Assembly (NCBI GenBank): GCA_947623915.1
Contig: CANQIB010000001.1
Span: forward strand, 62,001-126,000
Source: an uncultured Ruminiclostridium sp.
Lineage (GTDB): Bacteria; Bacillota; Clostridia; Oscillospirales; Ruminococcaceae
Direction: 5' to 3'
Length of the DNA stretch: 64,000 nucleotides
Positions 7,869 to 16,792 of this stretch are shown here, piece after piece. Numbering within the stretch: the stretch's first letter is position 1; every line of letters starts with the position of its first letter. Position numbers and translations under genes: made by a program. The notes under the pieces were generated by a model, which searched no databases, had not been told where the DNA came from, and saw only the letters and a list, made by a program, of their open reading frames with translations.

Positions 7869-8738
7869 ATGAATACGGAATTTGTTATCGTTACCGGTAT
7901 ATCCGGCTCCGGCAAATCCTGTGCCGCCAACGTTTTGGAGGATATAGGGTATTACTGTATAGACAATATGCCGCCCATGCTTATCTCCGATTTTGCCGAA
8001 ATATGCGAAAAGAACGATGAAATAACCAAAGCGGCGATAGTTACCGATATACGCGGCGGTACACTGTTTTTGGATATAAACGAAACCATAGACAGACTGA
8101 AAAAGCGCGGACTTAATATAAAGCTGCTGTTCGTAGACGCAAACCCCGCGGTGGTAAAGCGGCGTTACAAGGAAACAAGACGTCCGCATCCTCTGTTCGA
8201 TTTGGCAAAAGGCGATATAGATAAGGCGATAGAGGCGGAAGCGGTAATGCTCGAACCCATGCGCGCCGCCGCGGATTACTATATCGACACCAGCCTTATG
8301 TCCACCTCCACGCTTAAAGAAAACATCATCAATCTGTTTTTGGATAATCCGTCGGACAGCATGACGATAAGCTGTATGTCGTTCGGATTTAAATACGGCG
8401 TGCCGAACGAGGCGGATCTTGTGTTCGACGTAAGGTGCCTGCCTAATCCGTTTTATGTGCCGGAGCTTAAAAACAAGACGGGACTTGACGAAGAAGTGCG
8501 GGACTATGTAATGAAGTTTGACAGCTCGCGGATACTTCGCGACAAGCTGTCCGACCTTATAGATTTTCTTATACCTCAGTATCTGCACGAGGGAAAAAGC
8601 CAGCTGGTCATAGCTTTCGGCTGCACCGGCGGAAAACACCGCAGCGTCACCTTTGCGCAGAATATGTACGATCACATTAAAAAGAGCAGCTTTAAGGCGA
8701 GAGTGCTTCACCGCGATCTCGACAAGGTAAATAAATAG
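7869..8738 (+). CDS. rapZ: RapZ/YvcJ nucleotide-binding adaptor protein
   Basis: A 289-residue P-loop protein. GISGSGKS (10-17) is the Walker A motif. The C-terminal RapZ domain has FGCTGGKHRSV near residue 258. In E. coli RapZ delivers a small RNA to RNase E to control glucosamine-6-phosphate synthase; the Firmicutes homologue YvcJ hydrolyses nucleotides and its role is less clear. It directly precedes whiA, as in other Firmicutes, but the YvcK gene usually found between them is missing. AAAGGAGGAG precedes the ATG. Confidence 0.95.
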   Translation: MNTEFVIVTGISGSGKSCAANVLEDIGYYCIDNMPPMLISDFAEICEKNDEITKAAIVTDIRGGTLFLDINETIDRLKKRGLNIKLLFVDANPAVVKRRYKETRRPHPLFDLAKGDIDKAIEAEAVMLEPMRAAADYYIDTSLMSTSTLKENIINLFLDNPSDSMTISCMSFGFKYGVPNEADLVFDVRCLPNPFYVPELKNKTGLDEEVRDYVMKFDSSRILRDKLSDLIDFLIPQYLHEGKSQLVIAFGCTGGKHRSVTFAQNMYDHIKKSSFKARVLHRDLDKVNK

Positions 8739-8755
8739 GAAGGATTGTGCCGTGC

Positions 8756-9601
8756 GTGTCCTTTTGTACTGATGTAAAAAACGAGCTTTGCAGGAACGAG
8801 CAGGACGATATCCAGCGGTCATACACCGCCAAGGGCGCCGCGTTTGCGATGAACGGCGGCGTTTTTCAGACCGGCAACAGGAAAACGGCGGAATACCTTA
8901 GCCGTTTGCTGGATAGCTCCGGCTGCAAAATAAAATACGAGATCACCCCCGAAAAAGAGAAAAGCCGTACGTCATACGCTATCACGCTGTCTGACGGGAA
9001 TTTTACGCGGGAGCTGCCGGATTGCAGCAGCGACGCGCATTTCGGAGCTTTTTTGCGCGGGGTGTTTTTGGTATGCGGATTTGCGTCCGACCCCAAAAAG
9101 GAATACCAGTTGGAATTTTTCCTGCGCGATCCCGAAAAGACGCGTCGGCTTTCCGAGATGATAGCCGAACACGGAATGTCCGCAAGGGTATCCTCTCGCC
9201 GCGGAGGCAGTTTTCTTTATATCAAGGACAGCGAGAAGATAGCGGATATGCTGACGTTCATGGGCGCTATGGTGATGTCCATGACGTTGATGAACGTCAA
9301 AATATATAAGGAACTGCGCAACAACATCAACCGTACGGTAAATTTTGAGGCGGCAAACCTTGACAAAACGGCTGCCGCCGCTCAAAAACAGACCGACGAC
9401 ATAAATTTTATAATATCGGAAAAGGGTATCGGCTATCTGCCGGACGAGCTGAGAGATACCGCAAAGCTGCGCCTTGAGTCTATCGAGCTTTCTCTTACCG
9501 ATATAGGCAAGCGGCTCGATCCGCCGGTCAGCCGCAGCGGAGTGTTCCGCAGACTGAAAAAGATATCTCGGCTTGCTGATGAGCTGCGAGGAAAGGAATG
9601 A
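8756..9601 (+). CDS. whiA: WhiA-type DNA-binding protein
   Basis: A 281-residue protein with a LAGLIDADG-homing-endonuclease-like N-terminal domain and a C-terminal helix-turn-helix around SRSGVFRRLKKISRLADEL. It binds DNA, regulates sporulation septation in Streptomyces, and affects division and chromosome segregation in Bacillus. GTG at 8756 is preferred over the in-frame GTG at 8747 because it gives MSFCTDVKNEL, the usual family N-terminus, and leaves room for the GGAAGGA site. It ends 7 bp before the dnaE start. Confidence 0.93.
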   Translation: MSFCTDVKNELCRNEQDDIQRSYTAKGAAFAMNGGVFQTGNRKTAEYLSRLLDSSGCKIKYEITPEKEKSRTSYAITLSDGNFTRELPDCSSDAHFGAFLRGVFLVCGFASDPKKEYQLEFFLRDPEKTRRLSEMIAEHGMSARVSSRRGGSFLYIKDSEKIADMLTFMGAMVMSMTLMNVKIYKELRNNINRTVNFEAANLDKTAAAAQKQTDDINFIISEKGIGYLPDELRDTAKLRLESIELSLTDIGKRLDPPVSRSGVFRRLKKISRLADELRGKE

Positions 9602-9608
9602 TAGACCT

Positions 9609-12600
9609 GTGAGCGGTTTTGTCCATCTTCATGTGCATACCGAATACAGCCTTCTTGACGGCGCTTGCCGTATAGGAGGGCTGATTCGCCGTGTAAAGGA
9701 GCTTGGACAGACCGCCGTTGCGATAACCGACCACGGCGCGATGTTCGGGTGCGTGGATTTTTACAATGAGTGCCTGGCAAACGGTATAAAGCCTATAATA
9801 GGCTGCGAGGTATATGTGGCGAGAGGCAGCCGCTTTGAAAAGAATACCAAAGCCGATATGCGGCCGTATCATCTTGTGCTGCTTTGCAGGAACAACGAGG
9901 GCTATCATAACCTCGTCAAGCTGGTATCGTCGGGATATACCGAGGGATTTTACGGAAAGCCGCGCGTGGACAAAGAACTGCTGCGCAGATATTCCGATGG
10001 CTTGATATGCCTGTCGGGATGCCTTTCGGGAGAGCTTGCGCGTCTGCTTTCGTCGGGGGATTATGCCGCGGCGGTAAAATGCGCCGCCGAATATCGGGAT
10101 ATATTCGGCGAGGATAATTATTATATAGAGCTTCAAGACCACGGAATAGACGAGCAGCGGCGAATATTACCGCTGCTCAGGCGGATAGCCGATGAGCTTT
10201 CTATCCCCGTTGTCGCAACTAACGACGCGCATTATCCCGAAAAGCAGGACGCCTACGTTCAAAAGGTGCTTGCCTGCATTTCCACCAACACCACCCTTAA
10301 TGATAAAAACGGACTGCATTTCCCGACCGATGAATTTTATATAAAATCCCGCGAGGAGATGGAAAGAACATTCACGGGGGATTGCCTTGACAATACCGTA
10401 AAGATAGCCGAAAGGTGCAGCGTAACGTTTGAATACGGAAATACTATCCTGCCGTTTTTCAAAGCGGAGGGGCACGGCAGCAACGAGGAGTTTTTTGACG
10501 TTCAGGTAAAAAAAGGCGCGGTTCGTCGTTACGGCGAAAAGCTGCCGCCGCAGGTATCCGAGCGGATAACCCATGAGACCGAGATTATCCGCAAAATGGG
10601 GTACACCGATTATTTTTTGATAGTCGCGGATTTTATCGCATACGCAAAAAGTCAAGGTATAGCGGTAGGACCCGGCAGAGGCAGCGGAGCGGGCAGCATA
10701 TGCGCGTACTGTCTCGGCATAACGGATATCGACCCGATACGTTTCGATCTGCTGTTTGAAAGATTTTTAAACCCCGAAAGAGTAAGTATGCCGGACTTTG
10801 ATATAGATTTTTGCTATATACGAAGACAGGAGGTCATAGATTACGTCATTCGCAAATACGGACGCGACCGCGTTGCACAGATAATCACTTTCGGCACTAT
10901 GGCGGCAAGAGGCGCTATCAGAGATGCGGGCAGAGCCATGGGACTGCCTTACTCAAAGGTGGACAGCGTGGCAAAGCTGATACCGCAGCATTATTCCTAT
11001 GCTCACGGGACTATCGAAAACGCTCTTAAAAACGAAAAGGAGCTTGCGCGTCTGGCGGAGTCGGACAGCGAGGTGGCGCGGCTGATAGATACCGCGATGA
11101 AGATAGAGGGAATGGCAAGGAACACGTCTATACACGCCGCGGGTATCGTCATAACACGTGAGCCGGTAACGGAGTATGTGCCGCTTTACCGTACTTCGGG
11201 AGAAACCGTTACGCAGTACACGATGGGAACGCTGGAAAGACTGGGACTGCTTAAAATAGATTTTCTGGGACTTCGTTATCTGACCGTGATACAGGATTGC
11301 TGCACATCGGTGAGAAAGACCGTTCCCGATTTCGATATAGAAAAGATACCCGAAGATGACGCCGCTACTTACCGTATGCTGGAAAGCGGGCAGACCGAGG
11401 GTCTGTTCCAGCTTGAAAGCGGCGGAATGACTCAGCTTTTGAGCAAGATGAAACCGCGCTCGCTGGAAGATATTACGGCGGCAATATCCCTTTACCGCCC
11501 CGGACCTATGGATTCTATCCCGAAATATCTGGAAAATCGCAGGTCGCCGGAGAAGATACGCTACCGTCATCCCGTGCTTAAAGAAATACTCGACGTTACC
11601 AACGGCTGTATAGTTTATCAGGAGCAGGTAATGACCATCTGCCGCAGACTGGCGGGATATTCCTACGGACGGGCGGATATAGTCAGGCGCGCCATGGCAA
11701 AAAAGAAGCCGGAGGTAATGCTTAAAGAGCGCGAGGCGTTTGTAGCGGGAGCGGTAAAAAACAACTGCGACGAAAAGACCGCCAACGAGATATTTGACGA
11801 TATGGTCAGCTTTGCGGCTTATGCTTTCAATAAATCCCACGCGGCGGCATATGCCGTACTGGCTTATCGCACGGCATATCTCAGGTGTCATTATTACAAG
11901 GAATATATGGTCGCGCTTTTGACAAGCGTTACCGACTGGAGCACAAAAACGGCGGAATATATAGGCGACCTTGCGGAGCAGGGAGTAAAGCTGCTGCCGC
12001 CGGACGTAAACAAAAGCGAAAGCGGCTTTTCGGTAGAGCCGGACGGTATAAGATACGGCTTGATGGCGGTCAAAAATCTGGGCGGCGCCGTTATAGAAAC
12101 GATAATCTCCGAGCGAAAGGAGCGCGGGTTCAGAAGTCTGTACGATTTTCTGAGCCGAATGTGCGCACATCGCGGTTTTATGAACAAACGCGCGGCGGAG
12201 TCGCTTATAAAATGCGGAGCGCTGGACGGATTGGGCAACAACCGCAGGGAGATGCTGTCCGCTTATGATATGATGATGGACAAGCTCTCAGGCGGCAGCA
12301 GAAATATCGAGGGTCAGCTCGATCTGTTTTCCGCTGCCGATGAAACTTATGCGGATGAAATAACTCCCGAACCGGCGGAGGAATATCCCAAGGCGCAGCT
12401 TTTGCAGATGGAGAAAGAGATAACAGGTATATATTTTTCGGGACACCCCATAGACGATTATCTTTCTATGGTGAAGAAGATGAATTGTACCTATATTGCA
12501 GACGCTGTGAACAATACTGCCGACGGCAAAAAGATAAAGGTCATAGCGGCGGTTTCGCATAAGCGGACGCATATTACCAAGCAAAACAAGACAATGGGCT

Positions 12601-13001
12601 TTGTTACCTTGGAGGACAGGAGCGGCGAGACCGAGGCAATGCTTTTCAGCTTGAATTACGAGCGGTTCGGCGGTATGATAGTCGAGGGAAATATAATGTG
12701 CTTTGACTGCACGGTATCGGCAGAAGACGAGGGCGAGTCTAAGCTGATAATCGACGCGGTGTCTTCCGTTCCCGAGCCGTGCGCCAAAACACTTTATATC
12801 AAGCTGGATTCTCCCGATGACAGCCGTTTTCCCAAGGTAAAACAGCTGCTTGACATTTGCCCGGGGGCGGGTACGGTAAAGCTGTGCTTTGCCGATACAC
12901 GCAGCACACGGACTTATTCCGGCAGGGCAAATATTTCCGAGGAGCTTAAAATAAGCCTTGAGAAACTGTGCGGAAAGGAAAATATCGTCGTTAAAGGGTG
13001 A
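9609..13001 (+). CDS. dnaE: DNA polymerase III alpha subunit, DnaE type
   Basis: A 1130-residue replicative polymerase. The N-terminal PHP domain begins HLHVHTEYSLLDG and keeps its metal-binding histidines, so metal-dependent proofreading is possible. The palm has GPGRGSGAGS near 353 and PDFDIDF near 396-402 with catalytic aspartates. A helix-hairpin-helix region and a C-terminal OB fold (FVTLEDRSGETEAMLF near 1000) follow. The start is GTG at 9609 with GGAAAGG upstream; the longer in-frame extension would overlap whiA. It is the last gene of the hprK run. Firmicutes usually also have PolC, not seen here. Confidence 0.96.
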   Translation: MSGFVHLHVHTEYSLLDGACRIGGLIRRVKELGQTAVAITDHGAMFGCVDFYNECLANGIKPIIGCEVYVARGSRFEKNTKADMRPYHLVLLCRNNEGYHNLVKLVSSGYTEGFYGKPRVDKELLRRYSDGLICLSGCLSGELARLLSSGDYAAAVKCAAEYRDIFGEDNYYIELQDHGIDEQRRILPLLRRIADELSIPVVATNDAHYPEKQDAYVQKVLACISTNTTLNDKNGLHFPTDEFYIKSREEMERTFTGDCLDNTVKIAERCSVTFEYGNTILPFFKAEGHGSNEEFFDVQVKKGAVRRYGEKLPPQVSERITHETEIIRKMGYTDYFLIVADFIAYAKSQGIAVGPGRGSGAGSICAYCLGITDIDPIRFDLLFERFLNPERVSMPDFDIDFCYIRRQEVIDYVIRKYGRDRVAQIITFGTMAARGAIRDAGRAMGLPYSKVDSVAKLIPQHYSYAHGTIENALKNEKELARLAESDSEVARLIDTAMKIEGMARNTSIHAAGIVITREPVTEYVPLYRTSGETVTQYTMGTLERLGLLKIDFLGLRYLTVIQDCCTSVRKTVPDFDIEKIPEDDAATYRMLESGQTEGLFQLESGGMTQLLSKMKPRSLEDITAAISLYRPGPMDSIPKYLENRRSPEKIRYRHPVLKEILDVTNGCIVYQEQVMTICRRLAGYSYGRADIVRRAMAKKKPEVMLKEREAFVAGAVKNNCDEKTANEIFDDMVSFAAYAFNKSHAAAYAVLAYRTAYLRCHYYKEYMVALLTSVTDWSTKTAEYIGDLAEQGVKLLPPDVNKSESGFSVEPDGIRYGLMAVKNLGGAVIETIISERKERGFRSLYDFLSRMCAHRGFMNKRAAESLIKCGALDGLGNNRREMLSAYDMMMDKLSGGSRNIEGQLDLFSAADETYADEITPEPAEEYPKAQLLQMEKEITGIYFSGHPIDDYLSMVKKMNCTYIADAVNNTADGKKIKVIAAVSHKRTHITKQNKTMGFVTLEDRSGETEAMLFSLNYERFGGMIVEGNIMCFDCTVSAEDEGESKLIIDAVSSVPEPCAKTLYIKLDSPDDSRFPKVKQLLDICPGAGTVKLCFADTRSTRTYSGRANISEELKISLEKLCGKENIVVKG

Positions 13002-13019
13002 TTTTTGCAAAAATAACTC

Positions 13020-13048
13020 TTGACTTATTCGTGCTTTTAGGGTAAACT
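13020..13048 (+). promoter_or_regulatory. Sigma-A promoter for pfkA
   Basis: TTGACT (13020-13025), 17 bp, TAAACT (13043-13048), 53 bp upstream of the pfkA ATG. It separates pfkA from the upstream dnaE operon. Confidence 0.75.
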
Positions 13049-13100
13049 AGTATTAAACGACTAAATATAAAAATCCTCAATCGGAAAGAAGGAAATAATT

Positions 13101-14060
13101 ATGAAAAAGATCGGCGTACTTACCAGCGGAGGAGATGCGCCCGGAATGAACGCGGTCATTCGCGCCGTTACCAGAGCGGGCATTGCCAAGGGTATGGAAG
13201 TTGTCGGCATACGCAGAGGCTATAACGGACTTATCAACGGAGATATTATCCCGCTTGATATCCGCAGCGTTTCGGATATTATCCAAAGAGGCGGAACGGT
13301 GTTGTATACCGCGAGATGTGCCGAGTTCAGATATGAAGAGGGACTTCAAAAAGCAAAGCAGACCTGCTTGGATAACGGTATCGAGGGTATCGTTGTCGTA
13401 GGCGGCGACGGCTCGTTCCGCGGAGCGGCAGACCTTTCCGCGCGCGGCATACTTTGCGTAGGAGTGCCGGGTACCATAGACAACGACATCTCCATGTCGG
13501 AATATACGATAGGTTACGATACCGCCATGAACACCGCTATGGAAATGGTCGACAAGCTGCGCGATACCGCACATTCCCACGACCGCTGTTCGGTAGTGGA
13601 GGTAATGGGGCGCAACGCCGGCTACATAGCGCTGAATACGGGTATCGCCTGCGGCGCGACTTACATAATCACCAAGGAAGAGCCTTTCACCATGAACGAT
13701 GTGTACAATAAGATACTTTCCGGACTGAAATCCGGCAAGCATCATTTTATCATCGTTGTTGCGGAGGGTATCGGCAATTCCGAGCAGATAGCCAAGGACA
13801 TCGAAAAAGAAACCGGCGTTGAGAGCCGCGCTACCATTCTCGGTCACGTTCAAAGAGGCGGCAGCCCGACGGTTCGCGACAGAGTGGCGGCAAGCCAGCT
13901 CGGCTACCATGCGGTAGAGCTTTTGTCCCGCGGCACGGGCAACCGCGTTGTGGGCTTGCAGGGCAACGTAGTGGTGGATTATGACATTCAGGAAGCGCTC
14001 AAGATGCACAAGGAGTTCGACCACGAGCTTTACCGTATCGCGAGTGAAATAAACTTCTAA
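13101..14060 (+). CDS. pfkA: ATP-dependent 6-phosphofructokinase
   Basis: A 319-residue glycolytic enzyme phosphorylating fructose 6-phosphate, of the bacterial ATP-PFK length. LTSGGDAPGMNA (8-19) and VVGGDGSFRGA (99-109) contact ATP. PGTIDNDI (123-130) contains the catalytic Asp127. MGRNAGY and RATILGHVQRGG complete the substrate and effector sites. Gly in GGDGS at the ATP loop is the ATP-type residue rather than the PPi-type. AGAAGGAAAT precedes the ATG. It has its own promoter but follows dnaE, an arrangement common in Clostridia. Confidence 0.97.
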   Translation: MKKIGVLTSGGDAPGMNAVIRAVTRAGIAKGMEVVGIRRGYNGLINGDIIPLDIRSVSDIIQRGGTVLYTARCAEFRYEEGLQKAKQTCLDNGIEGIVVVGGDGSFRGAADLSARGILCVGVPGTIDNDISMSEYTIGYDTAMNTAMEMVDKLRDTAHSHDRCSVVEVMGRNAGYIALNTGIACGATYIITKEEPFTMNDVYNKILSGLKSGKHHFIIVVAEGIGNSEQIAKDIEKETGVESRATILGHVQRGGSPTVRDRVAASQLGYHAVELLSRGTGNRVVGLQGNVVVDYDIQEALKMHKEFDHELYRIASEINF

Positions 14061-14076
14061 ATTTACGAAAAATCAA

Positions 14077-14203
14077 ACAGAGTAGGAAAGCGTGCGTTAA
14101 GTGCCCTTGAGAACGGAGAGTTGTCTTAGGGACGAACGCCGAATCGGCTGCGGGATATCCCCAAGTCGTCACGGCGGCGGTATGCTTTCCGCATCTCGCT
14201 GTT
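14077..14203 (+). promoter_or_regulatory. Tetrahydrofolate (THF) riboswitch
   Basis: The 5' part AGAGTAGG...GCGTTAAGTG and the 3' part CGGCGGTATGC...GCATCTC match the conserved pieces of the THF riboswitch, and outer arms AACAG/CTGTT close P1. It lies directly upstream of a FolT-type transporter gene, the classic location. The region between the two conserved blocks is longer than in the crystal-structure example. Recognised by eye; a covariance search would confirm. Confidence 0.82.
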
Positions 14204-14271
14204 GCATAAAAGTGATAACGCCATAATTATCCTTTTTTAATGCGATCGCGTGAGAAAAAGGAGGTTCGATT

Positions 14272-14892
14272 ATGGCTTTTTTCTCTTTATTCAAATGCTC
14301 CGCGCTGGAGTTGAAGTCGGTTCGTTCCGTTGCCGTTACGGCGCTGCTCACAGCGGTTTCCGTTGTGCTTGAATTTCTGGTGATACAGCCTGTTCCCGAT
14401 TTGAAATTCGGGTTTTCGTTTTTGGGACTTGCGGCTATCGGTATGCTTTACGGACCCGTGGTCGGCGCTTTGGGCGGCGTGGCGATAGATGTGCTGGGCT
14501 GGCTGGTAAAACCTACCGGCTCGTTTTCCCCGATACTTACCGTGGCGACGTTGGTCGAGGGTTTGATATACGGGATATTCCTGTACCGTATGTCGCCCGC
14601 CAAGCTGGATTTTACACGCGGAGGATTTTTGAAAAGCCTTAAACAAAATGCTGTTCCGGCGTTAAAGACGTTTTTTGCAAGATTTACGGTGAATGCGGTC
14701 TGCAACGTGCTGCTTAATACGGTGGGGCTGTTCATACTCGGCTACATAGCGGCGGACAGGCTTTGGCTGAGCTTGCTGACAAGAATAGGCAAAAACGCGA
14801 TACTGCTGCCGTTCGAGGTCATAATACTTATACCTGTGTTGTATATGATACACTCCGCATACCGAAGCGTATTCGGCAAAAAGACGGTGTGA
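14272..14892 (+). CDS. folT: Folate-specific ECF transporter S component (FolT-like)
   Basis: A 206-residue membrane protein with about six hydrophobic segments; the substrate-binding subunit that docks on a shared ECF energising module encoded elsewhere. KSVRSVAVTALLTAVSVVL opens the first transmembrane region. GMLYGPVVGALGGVAIDVLG and a long C-terminal hydrophobic stretch follow. The THF riboswitch immediately upstream strongly supports folate as substrate and implies repression when folate is plentiful. AAAAAGGAGG precedes the ATG. Confidence 0.88.
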   Translation: MAFFSLFKCSALELKSVRSVAVTALLTAVSVVLEFLVIQPVPDLKFGFSFLGLAAIGMLYGPVVGALGGVAIDVLGWLVKPTGSFSPILTVATLVEGLIYGIFLYRMSPAKLDFTRGGFLKSLKQNAVPALKTFFARFTVNAVCNVLLNTVGLFILGYIAADRLWLSLLTRIGKNAILLPFEVIILIPVLYMIHSAYRSVFGKKTV

Positions 14893-14918
14893 TAACGCAT
14901 CGGAAAGGATGACTGTAA

Positions 14919-15713
14919 ATGAAAAAACTTGGATTTTTAGGCGCGGGAAACATGGGAAGCGCCATTATACGGGGCTTGCTTGCGGCAAAAACCGATGTGA
15001 GCATTTATGTTTACGATAAAGACTGTGCTAAAACGCAGCCGCTTAGCGAGGCGGGCGTGACGGTATGCGGCAGCGAGAGCGAGTTGGTGCGTACCTGCGA
15101 CGCCGTCTTACTTGCGGTAAAGCCGCAGATACTTCCCGATGTATTGGCGGCAGCAAAGGCGGAGTTTACCCGCGACAAGCTGATAATTTCCATCTGTGCG
15201 GGAGTTTCCGCCGAATATATCCGCGCGCGTACCGTTCCCGACGCAAAGGTAGTGCCGGTCATGCCGAACACTCCAATGATGTTGGGCTTGGGCGCAAGCG
15301 CAATTTCCCGTTCCGACGGCGTGAGCGACGAGGAGTTCGCATTTGCAAAGTCCGTCGTGGAAAGCTGCGGGATAGCCTGTGAAGTCCCGTTAGACAAAAT
15401 GAAGGAGATAATAGCCGTAAACGGCAGCTCTCCCGCGTTCATCTATCTGTACGCCAAGGGCTTTATCGACTATGCGAAAAGCGTCGGGATAAATTCGGAC
15501 AGCGCGCTGAAGCTGTTTGCACAGTCGCTTATCGGCTCCGCAAAAATGCTTACCGATTCGGGAATGACGGTGGATGAGCTGATAAAGCAGGTATCCTCTC
15601 CAGGCGGAACAACGATAGCCGGACTGGATAAGCTGTACGAGGGCAAGCTCACCGAAACGGTAGAGGAGTGCTGCAAGGCGTGTACCAAACGTGCGTATGA
15701 GTTAGGCGAATAA
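14919..15713 (+). CDS. proC: Pyrroline-5-carboxylate reductase
   Basis: A 264-residue NAD(P)H enzyme making L-proline in the last biosynthetic step. GAGNMGSAIIRGLL (8-21) is the Rossmann glycine motif. AVKPQ near residue 69, MPNTPMMLG around 118-126 and SSPAFIYLYAKGFID around 170 are characteristic. The C-terminal dimer domain ends with VSSPGGTTIAGL. GGAAAGGATG precedes the ATG, 26 bp after folT, so it is probably co-transcribed with it. A shared terminator follows. Confidence 0.96.
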   Translation: MKKLGFLGAGNMGSAIIRGLLAAKTDVSIYVYDKDCAKTQPLSEAGVTVCGSESELVRTCDAVLLAVKPQILPDVLAAAKAEFTRDKLIISICAGVSAEYIRARTVPDAKVVPVMPNTPMMLGLGASAISRSDGVSDEEFAFAKSVVESCGIACEVPLDKMKEIIAVNGSSPAFIYLYAKGFIDYAKSVGINSDSALKLFAQSLIGSAKMLTDSGMTVDELIKQVSSPGGTTIAGLDKLYEGKLTETVEECCKACTKRAYELGE

Positions 15714-15743
15714 CTTCCGCATGACAGATATGTTTTAATATAC

Positions 15744-15774
15744 AAAAAGACCGAAGCAAACGCTCCGGTCTTTG
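15744..15774. terminator. Bidirectional intrinsic terminator
   Basis: The arms AAAGACCG and CGGTCTTT with an inner AGC/GCT pair are flanked by A-rich and T-rich tracts. It sits between the convergent proC and zinc-ribbon gene at 15785. Confidence 0.75.
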
Positions 15775-15784
15775 TTGATATATT

Positions 15785-16348
15785 CTATTTTTGCTTCCCG
15801 CAATTCCCGCAAAAGTTGTCTTTTTCGTTATTGAGGAAACCGCAGGCAGAGCAGTACCAACCGGACACAGGCTGCGCGATGTTTGATTTTTCCTCGTCCG
15901 AAGCGGATCTCGGTACGGGCAGAGAGCCGTCATATCCGTCCCGTCGGGGGATAAACACATCGAAATCCTCCCCCTTGCAAAGCGGACATTGAGAGCTGTA
16001 AGGGGGTACTGACGCGCCGCAGCGCTTACAGGTCTTGATCTGTGGTTCTTCGGGGTGTAAAGAGGAGTTTTTATGCGCAAGCTCCGTACCTTTCGCCGAA
16101 ATGCAGTTGAACAGCGCGAATATCACGCTGACGCCTGCCGCCGCCAAAACGACCATATCTAAATAGATCACGCCGTCGCTTATATCCTGGGCGCTCACGT
16201 CAAGATATATCATAAGCGCGCAGAGCGATCCCGTTATTACCGCAAGCGTTATTATCGCCTTTCGCTTGCCGAGCGTCGGGAAAGCGATAAACCGCAGCGT
16301 TATTATAAGTATTATGAGCGCAACGGTTATGATAGATATTTGGATCAT
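15785..16348 (-). CDS. Membrane protein with two zinc ribbons
   Basis: A 187-residue protein of unknown function. Three hydrophobic segments occupy about residues 1-85. The soluble part has two zinc ribbons: CKRCGASVPPYSSQCPLCKG near 107 and WYCSACGFLNNEKDNFCGNC near the C-terminus. The start at 16348 is used because AAGGAG lies just upstream; the longer frame from 16468 overlaps the neighbour. The site overlaps the previous gene's stop codon, so the two are translationally coupled. It resembles in design the genes at 16793, 33561 and 34414. Confidence 0.75.
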   Translation of the reverse strand: MIQISIITVALIILIITLRFIAFPTLGKRKAIITLAVITGSLCALMIYLDVSAQDISDGVIYLDMVVLAAAGVSVIFALFNCISAKGTELAHKNSSLHPEEPQIKTCKRCGASVPPYSSQCPLCKGEDFDVFIPRRDGYDGSLPVPRSASDEEKSNIAQPVSGWYCSACGFLNNEKDNFCGNCGKQK

Positions 16349-16350
16349 GC

Positions 16351-16761
16351 TTACTCCTTGTCTGCCGGTATATATTTTGTTCTTATTTTTCTGTAGAAAA
16401 TTACCTCGCCGCAGAGCATCATGGCTGATGATATAACGAAAATCGCCAGACAAAACACGTTTATGCACAGCGATATCCGAGTGCCCATCACTCTGAATCC
16501 CGAGAACATATCGTTTCTGTAGTTTGCGACGACGACGTCATAAGTGAGCGTCGCCATATTTATTGCCGACCATTTTGCGAACAGGGCGCTTCCGATCAGA
16601 AAGAACCACGCCGCGCGGGAAATACGAATTATATTTAAGTATTTGCCTTCGATAGGCTCTTTACGGAATGTATGCAGCATTATCAGAAAAAATATTCCGT
16701 AAAATATGCACGCGACTAAGAAAATCATCAGAAATACAGTCAGCGGGGATAAAATCACCAT
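16351..16761 (-). CDS. Small four-helix membrane protein, unknown function
   Basis: A 136-residue hydrophobic protein with about three to four membrane segments (near 5-30, 48-68, 93-120) and a basic C-terminus. No domain is recognised. The upstream region has only a weak ribosome binding site, so translation may depend on the preceding gene. Its final codons contain the ribosome binding site of the next gene, 2 bp away. Confidence 0.65.
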   Translation of the reverse strand: MVILSPLTVFLMIFLVACIFYGIFFLIMLHTFRKEPIEGKYLNIIRISRAAWFFLIGSALFAKWSAINMATLTYDVVVANYRNDMFSGFRVMGTRISLCINVFCLAIFVISSAMMLCGEVIFYRKIRTKYIPADKE

Positions 16762-16792
16762 GTTTTACTTTTTTTGACGCTGTCGTTTTACT

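Noticed and set aside
7152-8822. A 556-codon open frame on the minus strand
   Set aside because: It is antisense to murB and rapZ, which are certain; its translation is Tyr/Arg/His-rich and matches no family.
9573-9608. Longer dnaE N-terminus from an ATG at 9573
   Set aside because: It would overlap the end of whiA and add residues before the conserved FVHLHVHTEYS start; the GTG at 9609 fits the family and has a ribosome binding site.
14169-14351. Short minus-strand frame over the riboswitch
   Set aside because: It overlaps the riboswitch and the start of folT with no ribosome binding site or family similarity.
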